In this document: positions 1 through 7,510 of the stretch, piece after piece | How positions within the stretch are numbered: the stretch's first letter is position 1 | Layout: every line of letters starts with the position of its first letter | Source of the DNA: Chlamydomonas sphaeroides | Lineage: Eukaryota; Chlorophyta; Chlorophyceae; Chlamydomonadales; Chlamydomonadaceae | Direction: 5' to 3' | DNA length: 17,027 nt | Assembly: GCA_001662425.1 (NCBI GenBank) | Contig: BDDC01002035.1 | Coordinates: 1 to 17,027, forward strand | The notes under the pieces: generated by a model | Database searches by the model: none | What the model saw: the letters and a program-made list of their open reading frames with translations, nothing else | What the model was told of the DNA's origin: nothing | Position numbers and translations under genes: made by a program

Positions 1-429
1 GGCCAGCGCTCGTATTACGTATTGATACGCGTATTGGCAACTTGGCCAGCCGTATTGGGCAACCCTGGTGCGACCGGCGCCGCGCCGGCGGCGCCCTGAG
101 TCAGGGTGGTCGTCTAGTGTGACGCGTAGGATACGCGTGTGCTTGCCGGTGAGCACGCACAGACGGTCGGTCAGCATGCGCTCCAGCTGCGTCTCGTTGA
201 TCTCCAACGGCACGTTGTCCACGAACAGCGTGCCGGGGGTGACGAGGCTCGGCCCGCCCTTGGTGTCAGCAGCCGGGCCCTGCTGGGCCGGGGGCTGAGC
301 CGCAGGGGGCCGAACCATCAACCGAGCAATCTGCTCACGCGTTGTTGAGCCCCAGCCTGGCACGAGGCCACTGCACTTGCAGCCATGGTCGGAAGCCTTG
401 CACCCCTTGCTCCGCTGCGGCTGACATTG
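1..429 (-). CDS. Open coding-like stretch, possible exon of an unidentified protein, runs off left edge
   Basis: On the minus strand one frame stays open from a TAG at 430-432 to the window edge, 143 codons without a stop. The frame reads through a Cys-containing segment (SKGCKASDHGCKCSG, about 388-344), then REQIARLM, a Pro/Gln/Ala linker, and a well-mixed segment GTLFVDNVPLEINETQLERM (about 235-176) followed by LTDRLCVLTGKHTRILRVTLDD. This last part has a beta-alpha-beta look faintly like the start of an RNA-recognition-type fold, but no RNP motif is visible and I do not recognise the family. No obvious start codon lies in the frame near its right end, so it would be an internal exon or an old fragment. 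The left 60 bases contain four copies of CGTATT and look less coding. It could equally be a chance GC-rich open frame or a retroelement relic. Confidence 0.3.
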
Positions 430-480
430 CTAAGGCCGCAGTGTATGTGCGTGCTAGCGTTCTAGCGCCTGATACCCGGC

Positions 481-508
481 CGGGCGGCTAGGTCCGGGCG
501 GCTAGGTC
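481..508. repeat. Two exact tandem copies of a 14-bp unit
   Basis: The unit CGGGCGGCTAGGTC occurs at 481-494 and again, identically, at 495-508. It is a simple short tandem duplication with no visible link to a gene. Confidence 0.8.
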
Positions 509-994
509 CGGCCCGTGGGGATGAGGGCACGGATGTCGGTGTGCCCGAGACCCCTTGAGATACCCCGGCGACAACCGCATAATGACCGACTGTTTGCGTC
601 TGGTCAGGGTGGCCTCTTTTTGGGGCGAGCCATGCACCCATGCGCAGCTGGGGAGGTTTCAAATCCTGCACCCTCGCCCCACCGCCGGGGCGCCAAGCCT
701 GCCCTCCACCTACAGCCGCCGCTGGCGCAGCTGTGGGGCTGTGCGGCAGACTGACGCGAGTGGATAAACTCTGCGCTAGGTACTGAGTGGCTTCCAAACC
801 CGGGCGGGGAGCGAAATTGGGCCTTGGCTCACCTGATCACCCCACCTCCTGAACCCGGCCAGTCGAGCTCGCTTTACCTATATTGTGAACTCCATTTTCA
901 CTGCATTGCCGTTGCTCGAGAGCTCGACACCCCCTCACCGCGTTGTGGTAGGATACGTCGAACACTGCGCGCGTGCGTGCCGCATGTTGTCGTT

Positions 995-1013
995 GCTGCT
1001 GCTGCTGCTGCTG
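995..1013 (+). repeat. CTG trinucleotide microsatellite
   Basis: About six consecutive CTG units occur here, followed by GATGATGA. Such runs are common in GC-rich algal genomes. No gene model covers it, so it is probably non-coding. Confidence 0.75.
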
Positions 1014-1468
1014 ATGATGAGCCACAGATACACGCGCACGGTAGCACTCTGTTTCGGCCCTATCAAGTTGAACACACGCGTGACAACAGGGGTCACGCCT
1101 TCAAGGCACGCACCCACCCGGCCTAGGGCCCAACCTCGCTCCCGAGTCCGGCCCCGCCAGGACCTGACTTAACTGGCGGCGTCGGCGGTCGGCTCGCCGA
1201 CCTCCGCCCTTCCACGCAGGCTCAGGCCGCCGACGGCAGCCCCGCACCCCCTGGCCCCGCACGGCACACCCCCGCCGTCGGCACGCGTTCGCACAGCGAC
1301 CCCGGGGGCCCAGCCGGGTCCTGCTGACCTACCCGGATGCAGTGTGGGGCACGGAGGGCCGGCGTGCTGACGGAAAGCCTCGGTGCCCGCTGCACCGCGA
1401 TGCAGCGCGCCCCTGCCGCTGCCGCCGGCCATGCGTGGCAACGCGCGTGCGCGCGACTGCTGGGGGCC

Positions 1469-1473
1469 TTACA
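1469..1473 (-). terminator. Possible TGTAA polyadenylation signal of the alcohol dehydrogenase
   Basis: TGTAA on the minus strand is the usual poly(A) signal of volvocalean algae. This is the first one met downstream of the stop at 2399, but at about 925 bases it would imply a long 3' UTR, so the link is tentative. Confidence 0.2.
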
Positions 1474-2398
1474 GCTCAGCCAGGCGGCAGCGCGCCAGCC
1501 AGGGGCTGCGGTGGGAGGCCTTATTGAGGCGCCAGCCACGCACAAGCGGTGCGCGGGGGTGCAGCGCGCGGCGCGCGTGCGGAGCCCAGCACGCGCCAAG
1601 TGGCCCTCTACACGCGACCACGCACGTCACAGCACGCAATACAGCACGAAGCACATGGGGTGCCCGGCGGCGCCAACGCCGGGGCCGCAAAGAATGTAGA
1701 GCCTGGGATCGAGGCCGGCGCGGGCGCCGCGGCGGGGTGGGTGGGCCCTCTCCGTGAGAGAACCCATGGGGTGCGAGCCACGCAAGGCTTCTCTCGAGCC
1801 ATCGTACGCGTCACCATGCGCAGCGTCAACATCATAATCTTCATTCTGACAGCCGGCAGGCCATCAATTGCAACTGACAACTACCACGGGGCGCACATAC
1901 GTCAGCCTGATGCAGCAACCAACACAATGCATCGTTGCGAGCTTATTTAGGTTTGTCCGGCGAGGGCTCTCCGCCATCGCCGCATGCGCAGGCGAAGGCG
2001 GACAGCAGCCATCAAGCCGCGCGCGTCGCACGCACTAAATCACACAAAACGCGTAGGCGCCGGGGTACGGCACATATCACCATCACAGCGCACGGCCGAT
2101 ACGGGCACATAGGTCACGACTCGAGCGGTCGTGGCGCACGGTGCCCGCCGCTGCAAATGCTCCTGCGTGCGTTAAGCACGAGTCCAACCTCCGGCCATAA
2201 GCAACTGCTGGACATCTCCCCTTCATCCCATGGCGGCGCACGTGGCGCCGCCGTCGCTTGCTTCTTCCTTCGTTTCAGCTGCGGGCCGCCCACGCCAGCG
2301 CGGTTGCCAGTCCGCCCGCCGGGCTGCCGCCCGCACGGCCTCTGCCGCCCACGCCGCTGGCGGCATCAGGCCCGCAGCAACCCAAGCGCGCTGTGCGC

Positions 2399-5300
2399 TC
2401 ACAGGTCGGTGGTCAGCACGACCCGGTAACGCGCCTTGCCATCGACAACGTACTGGAAGGCCTCGTTGACCTGGGGGCGCGAGCGAGCAGGGTCGCTAGG
2501 TTGATCAAACGAGTATCATACGTGCACCGGTGTGGCGGAGCGGAACCAACCATGCCCTATGATGACATGATGTGGGCGGCGGCGGTGCAGGGGTGGCGGT
2601 GGAGGAGCGGGTTGCTGGCGGACCGCACCTGGGTTGTATGAAGGCTGACCTCCCACGCGCGCGCTCCGCCCCACCCTCCCGCACCCGTCCCGGCCCACCT
2701 TGGACAGCGGCATGAGCTGCACCTTGGGCTGCGCCACGCAGGGAGCGAGGCAGGGTCCGAGGCAGGGAGTGAGTGAGGCAGGGAGACGAGGCAGGGAGTG
2801 AATGAGGCAGGGAGACGAGGGGGAGGGAGTGAGGCAGGGGGCAGGGACGGGCGTGAGGCGAGCCACACGCACGCATCGGGGGCCCGCCATCGGCAGGCGG
2901 CGCGTGCTTACTGCAACCCGCGCCTCACCCTGGCAACGTCGCATCTTGCCGTGTGCCCGTGTGTGTCCGAAACCCTAGCCACGCGCCGCTTCCCTTCCTC
3001 ACCTTGACGTCGTGGACGGCGCAGAACTCGAGCATCTCCGCCATGTCCGCCCGGCCGCCCACAATGCTGCCGACCACCTTCTTCTGGCTGAACACCAGGT
3101 CCTGCAGAGGCACTGTCATCACCGCGCCGCCGCCGGGGATGCCGACCTGCGGGCGCGGGCGCGGCGGGGGGCAGCGTGGCGGCGTCAACAGGCGTTCCCG
3201 AGAGAGCGCATGAGGCCGTGCCCTGGTCCAAACACCGTCCCTTTCGCCTGCCGCGGGCCTTCAGAGCCCCTGCCCCGTCCAGCCCCCCCATTGCACCAGC
3301 GAACCGTTGACAGCGACCAGGCCTTCTAACATTATGCTTGCATTACAACGCCGTATGCGTCACAATACAACGCCGTATGCGTCGCATTACAACGCCACAT
3401 GCGCCACCTTGCTCATCATAAGAAGATGCGAACGGGTACAGTAAAATATACTTATTGCGAAAGAGCGAAATGGTGCGAGGCCTGCTGCCCACCTGCACCA
3501 GCGAGCCGTTGATGGCGAGCAGGCCCATGATCTGGGCGGTTGACACATCCGAGGACGCGGTGTTGACGATGATGTCAAAGGTGCCCTGGGAAAGCGGAGG
3601 GTGGATCGAGCGGAGGCGACGTGTGTTGGCTTGGGCTGGCAGGCGGCGGCCAGCAGCTTGGCAGGATCACGATGCCGGAGGGCTTCGGTAACACGAGGCT
3701 GCGCGGAAAGCTCAATGCCGGGGCCCTGCAGTTGCCCCCACCTTGATCTTGGCGTCGTCGCGGCCCAGCACGGCGAAGTGGTGCGCGCCGAAGCCCTTGG
3801 CCTCCTCCTCCTTAGGGGATGGGGAGCACGGGGACAAGGGCGGGGCGGGGTAGCAGGCCGGCTCCAGCGGGCGCGGAAAGAAGCCATGCGGCGCCTCAAC
3901 GCACCGCATCAGGCACTCCCGCCCACCCACCCACTCCCCAGTCGCCCGCTTGCTGCGGGCACCTGCAGCGGGTCCGCCACCCACCACCAGCGCCCCTAGC
4001 CTCGCGCCACTCCGCTTACACCCCACATGGCCCGCCCCCGGCCACCGCCGGTTGGCCAGCTGCCCACCTTGCCGGGCCGGCCCGAGATGGCGGTGACCTC
4101 GCAGCCCATCTTGCGGGCAAACTGCAGCGCCAGGTGACCGAGGCCGCCGATTCCCAGCACGCCCACGCGCATGCCGGGCCGGCTCACAAGCGCGCTGCGG
4201 CGACAACCGAGGGGAGGCGGGTGGCGCAGGACGCACGTATGGTGAGGAGCAGCGGCTGGAGGCATGATAACGGTGCGAATGGAATGTAGGGCCCGAGGGC
4301 TGCGACGGGTTGCGCAGCGCATGTGTGGGACGCCGCGACGCGCGCTCACCGCAGCTGCGCGTTGACGGCAACGCCCCCACAGAGACACGCGCATACCCTG
4401 GAAACAACTAAGCCACGCACTCTGTTCCCCGCCCAGCCCCGCTTCCGCTCACCGCAGCGGCGCGTAGACGGTGACGCCAGCGCACAGCAGCGGCGCTGCG
4501 GACGCAGAGTCCAGCGTTTCGGGCAGGCGGTACGCGAAGTCGGCCTTTACGCGGCACGTGTCCTGGAAGCCGCCGTGCTGGCCTGGTGGGGGCGGTGCGG
4601 GGTGCAGGGGCGGGTGTACGGTAGTAAGGACCCTGGCTCAAGCCCGCAGCACAGCGGCACGTATGGAAGCCGCCGTGCTGGCTTCCGGAGGGCAAGAGGC
4701 CGCCGGAATGCTACCAGCAGCCAGGTTTTCAAGTACGAACGCAAATGTAAACTCAGCAGTCATAACACGTCATCAGGGGGTCAGCAAACCTACCACTGGT
4801 GATGAGCCCGGTGTAGCCCTTCTCGCACAGGTTCTCCTCGCCGCGCACGCAGTTGCGGCAGCAGCGGCACGAGTTGCTGATCCAGCCCACGCCCGCGCGG
4901 TCGCCGGGGCGCAGGCCCGTCACGGCGCTGCCCACCTGCAGGCGGACGGGCGGCAGGTACGCACGGGGTCCGATGTGGGTCATGTGGGTCGGGTGGCAGA
5001 GCGCGCTGAAGTGGCCGTGCGGGCAGCGGCACACGCGGGGTGAGGTGCTGCGGCGCAGGTCCGCGGGCAGGCGACCACATGCGAGTCTACGCTGGGTGCG
5101 GGCTGCCTCCGTGGCGGCTCGCCGCTAGGGTAGCCAACATCCTTAGAAACGCTACATGGATGTTGCATGAACCCCAAAGGGCTTCACAATATGTCATGTG
5201 AAGATTGCGGAGGGGATTGACAACCCTGCTCACCGCGGACACGACGCCCACGACTTCGTGGCCGGGGATAAAGGGGAACTTGGAGGCGCCCCCTGCGGGC

Positions 5301-6063
5301 AGGCGGCGGGATGGGGTGGCGGCGCGGGCGGCTGTTGACTGGAAGCGCCGGAGGCGCCAGCAAGACGGACGCGGTAGCACGGCGGCCAAGCTGGCGGGTG
5401 CAGGGTGCAAGCCGGAGCAGCAGGAGCCCATGGCACGCTGGGCAGCCTCGCTGGGCAGCCTCGCTGGCGCAGGCCGGTTAGCGGCGATGTTGGTGCACGA
5501 GCTGGCGCGGCTACCCACGGCCTCAAGGCACGACGCCGTGGGAGGGGTGGTGTCGGGCATAGGCTGCCCAGCCCGTTGGCCCACACGGCGGAGAAGCACT
5601 CACAGTCGTTGGCGGCCATGTGGATGTCGGTGTGGCACAGGCCTGGATGTATGGAGGGCGCATGGCGGGCAGGCAGCGGGGCACCGCGTTGCGAGCCGCG
5701 GAGGCGGGCGGGACGGGCAGCTCCGGCAGGAGGGGCATGTGGGTCGGCCCCCGTAGCGGTCGGGCTGCGCGTGGCGGTCGAGGCGGGCGAGGCGTGTGGC
5801 TCACCGTTGTGGGTCACCTTGATGTCGACCTCATCGGCGCCGAGAGGGCCGACCTGGTGCGTGAAGGGCACCAGCGGCTGCTGCGGGCCGGGCGCGGCAA
5901 AGCCGCGGCGCGACAGGAGCTTGGCGGTGGCGGCGCGCTCGGCGGACTGCTCCTCGGAGAAGCGTGCCACGACCGAGGTGCGCGCGGTCGGGGTAATGGT
6001 CACGGGCCGGGGCGCGGGTGTGCTGCAGAGGAGAGTTTGATATGGGCGGGGAAGCGCGATCAT
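2399..6063 (-). CDS. Zinc-dependent alcohol dehydrogenase / aldehyde reductase (MDR, Ahr/CAD-like)
   Basis: Spliced minus-strand gene. Exons: 6063-5805, 5642-5604, 5292-5234, 4935-4794, 4582-4453, 4194-4068, 3810-3742, 3585-3493, 3146-3003, 2728-2699 and 2470-2399 with stop. All ten introns are GT-AG, all junction phases agree, and the product is 387 residues. It should reduce aldehydes with NAD(P)H, or do the reverse. Visible motifs: GLCHTD (Cys89, catalytic zinc) and PGHE (His111-Glu112); structural-zinc cysteines 142, 145, 148 and 156; PLLCAG with Cys200 as third catalytic-zinc ligand; Rossmann motif GIGGLG ending at Gly229; and the tail DGKARYRVVL typical of the E. coli Ahr/YjgB and plant CAD branch. 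The N-terminal 40 residues are basic and hydroxylated with almost no acid, like an organelle transit peptide. The start at 6063 is the nearest in-frame ATG but uncertain, because an acceptor-like CTGCAG at about 6028-6023 suggests an upstream exon. Substrate and exact subfamily cannot be read from the sequence. Confidence 0.9.
2739..2845. repeat. Degenerate GAGGCAGGGAG minisatellite in an intron
   Basis: Inside the intron at 2729-3002 there are about eight imperfect units built on GAGGCAGGGAG, with GTGAGTGAG and ACGAGG variants. It is purine-rich on the plus strand and so pyrimidine-rich on the transcribed strand. Confidence 0.75.
3291..3323 (-). repeat. Ghost copy of an alcohol dehydrogenase exon 3' end in the following intron
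   Basis: This 33-bp intronic stretch matches the 3' end of the exon at 3493-3585 (3493-3525) at about 28 of 33 positions, 202 bp away. In the exon's frame it would still read GLVAVNGSLVQ, against GLLAINGSLVQ in the gene. The donor GT after the glutamine codon is lost (CAATGG instead of CAGGTG), so it cannot act as a copy of the exon end. Confidence 0.8.
3341..3406. repeat. Three tandem 22-bp units in an alcohol dehydrogenase intron
   Basis: Units beginning CATTACAACGCC / CAATACAACGCC / CATTACAACGCC start at 3341, 3363 and 3385, an exact 22-bp period, and each is followed by a GTATGCGTC-like half. The third unit has diverged (ACATGCGCC). It lies in the same intron (3147-3492) as the ghost exon end at 3291-3323 and is clearly less GC-rich than the surroundings. 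Confidence 0.85.
4343..4375 (-). repeat. Ghost copy of an exon 3' end with its splice donor
   Basis: It matches 4446-4478 (3' end of the exon at 4453-4582 plus the first intron bases) at about 29 of 33 positions, 103 bp away inside the following intron. The minus strand reads a GVAVNAQLR-like tail followed by an intact GTGAGCG, against GVTVYAPLR and GTGAGCG in the gene. It is therefore a potential decoy donor. Confidence 0.85.
4653..4682 (-). repeat. Ghost copy of an exon 5' end in the preceding intron
   Basis: It matches 4551-4582, the 5' end of the exon at 4453-4582, with one net 3-bp deletion and few other changes, 100-103 bp away. In the exon's frame it would read QHGGFHTCR against QHGGFQDTCR, so the deletion keeps the frame. 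The AG that precedes the true exon has shifted, and the acceptor looks degenerate (GAAG directly before CCAGCAC). Confidence 0.8.
5436..5461. repeat. Exact 13-bp tandem duplication in an intron
   Basis: CGCTGGGCAGCCT is present twice in a row at 5436-5448 and 5449-5461, followed by a partial third CGCTGG. It lies in the intron at 5293-5603 of the alcohol dehydrogenase. Confidence 0.75.
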
Positions 6064-6436
6064 GCGTTGACACGCGGGGCCGGGTGCCCAACGCGGGAGG
6101 GTAAGCATGGGAGTGAAGGATCCGCACGTGGGGAGCTGCGTGCTGGTTATAGTCGCCGTCGCGCAGCAGGGGACATGACGGGACATAGAAGCAGTGAGAG
6201 GGGCGAACGCCAGCATCACGCAAGGGTTTCCTTGGGGAGTTTCACAATCAAACGTAATCGGGGTCGTCAACCTAGCCTGATGGCTCGTCACCAACAGCCT
6301 GGTCACGATAGACGTACCAATGGGCACCCTTTCCACTGGTCTGCTGATGTGCAAGCGAGGGAGGGGGGCAGTTGCAGCATGTGTCGGAACCAGCATCTCC
6401 TTTACAAGCTTCGTTCACACGCCCGGGACTGCTTAC

Positions 6437-6484
6437 CTGAGCACGCACGGTGGAGCTGCGGGTAGATAGCTGTGCAAGAGCCAT
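6437..6484 (-). other. Candidate alternative first coding exon of the alcohol dehydrogenase
   Basis: ATG at 6484 opens 16 codons (MALAQLSTRSSTVRAQ), Ser/Thr/Arg-rich and free of acidic residues as in algal transit peptides, ending at CAG followed by GTAAGC. Its phase (0) does not fit the best downstream acceptor (CTGCAG at about 6028-6023, which needs phase 2). Either a small exon lies between, a different acceptor is used, or this is not part of the gene. One 8-nt candidate, flanked by CGCAG and GTGCGG near 6130, would restore the phase, but this is speculative. Confidence 0.3.
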
Positions 6485-6927
6485 GGCTACAAACACAGGC
6501 CGAAACGCCTAACGCGATTGAGATGCGTCGCTGGGTGATACTTTTATCAGTTTCTAGGGGGTTGCCTGTGGCCAGCAAATCGGGTGGATGTATATGTGGG
6601 TGGTGATCCAAGGCTTCTTGTAGCCGCTGAGCCATACGCATACCGGTACATGAGGATCGCCGCGATGACGGAATCCCCTCCGCATGGCCCACCAGCGTCC
6701 CTGCCATAGTTGTTGAAGGCGAAAAACATATCCCCTTGACAGCGGTCAGGCGTCATGGCTAGTCAGACAGGACACCGATTACGTCGTGACGGAGGTTGCC
6801 GCCGCAACGGCACGACAGGCCAAGCAGGAACCTCTGAGAGCGTCCCAGACCTTGTACTTGGACGCATGTTGTAATCAACGGCCAGCGACAAGCCCTTTCG
6901 GAGTGTGACAAGCCGCAGGTCCTGACG

Positions 6928-6932
6928 TTACA
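6928..6932 (-). terminator. Probable TGTAA polyadenylation signal of the OPR gene
   Basis: TGTAA on the minus strand is the canonical volvocalean poly(A) signal. It is the first one downstream of the stop at 7511 and would give a 3' UTR of about 580-600 bases, a normal length for these algae. Confidence 0.45.
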
Positions 6933-7510
6933 GCGTCTGCCCCCTGCCTGACAACCACGTTTCTCCCGGCTTGCCGTCTCACCAACAACAGGACACAACC
7001 CGACTACGCTCGCGCTTCGCGCTAATCTCGCTCAACTGTGCATGTCTACTTCATCTGGCGCGACTGCCTGCCCCTACGCCGCGCATACACCCTGCCCTAG
7101 CTCCTCAGCCTGCAGCCTGCGCCCGTCCCTGCCCTTTCCCCTGCGAACAGCACCCACCACACACCAGTGCACGCCAGGCCCTCCTAGCTAACCCTTGTGT
7201 GCTACGCGGAGCAAAATCTGCCTGCCCACCCCATCTGCTCCATGCGCTCGAAACGCCGATGCGCCAATGCGTCTAGCGGTACGCAGCAGAGCGTCCGAAA
7301 GCGCGCACAGCGCACCACAGCCGCCGCTGACCGCTGGACGAATGCGCCTCCTGCGCCTACCGTTGGCGGCGCGCGGCCAGCCGTGCTATCATAATCGGTA
7401 CACAGCTGCTCCCTGCCTCAGTCCGCGGGACAGCCAGCCCATCACCCAGCAGTCGCCATGCCCCCTCGCATCCCCAGCGTACGCCGACTGCTACAGCGGC
7501 TCCTGACCTC

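Larger units (their letters stand above)
430..2398. other. Intergenic stretch without recognisable gene
   Basis: I see no protein family, RNA gene or spliced exon chain here. The frames that stay open on both strands are Arg/Ala/Pro-rich products of GC bias. It should contain the 3' UTR of the alcohol dehydrogenase that ends at 2399. The nearest minus-strand TGTAA motif is at 1473-1469, about 925 bases past the stop. The only structured elements are an exact 14-bp direct duplication at 481-508 and a CTG trinucleotide run near 995-1013. Confidence 0.5.
6064..7510. other. Intergenic region between alcohol dehydrogenase start and OPR gene stop
   Basis: Both neighbours are on the minus strand, so this holds the OPR gene's 3' UTR on the right and the promoter/5' leader of the alcohol dehydrogenase on the left. 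A possible non-adjacent first exon of the dehydrogenase (6484-6437, reading MALAQLSTRSSTVRAQ before a good GTAAGC donor) lies here. A 69-codon ATG frame at 6756-6547 has no recognisable family. Parts of 6200-6800 are visibly less GC-rich than the genes. Confidence 0.5.

Noticed and set aside
1..60. Four CGTATT copies, considered as CRISPR-like or origin-like iterons
   Set aside because: Spacing is irregular (7, 12 and 21 bp), there are no spacer-repeat units, and the context is eukaryotic.
515..545. Minus-strand GHTDIRALI resembling the alcohol dehydrogenase motif CHTDIHMAAND
   Set aside because: Only about 11 consecutive bases match, the catalytic Cys is absent, and no other dehydrogenase segment lies nearby. 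Probably chance.
600..675. tRNA-like signals: TGGTCAGGGTGG resembling an A box and GGTTTCAAATCC resembling a B box
   Set aside because: The T-arm does not pair, the A-box spacing is off by one, and no acceptor or anticodon stem can be folded around them.
1169..1950. Several overlapping 90-130 codon frames on both strands
   Set aside because: All are Arg/Pro/Ala/Gly strings with no motifs, no coherent splice chain and no preferred strand.
5020..5075. Possible further ghost of the exon start at 4935 in the upstream intron
   Set aside because: The alignment needs several gaps and is no better than expected for two GC-rich stretches.
6547..6756. 69-codon ATG frame on the minus strand with ordinary amino-acid composition
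   Set aside because: No family is recognised, there is no phase-compatible splice to either neighbour, and it lies beyond the OPR gene's probable poly(A) signal. Kept only as a note in the intergenic entry.
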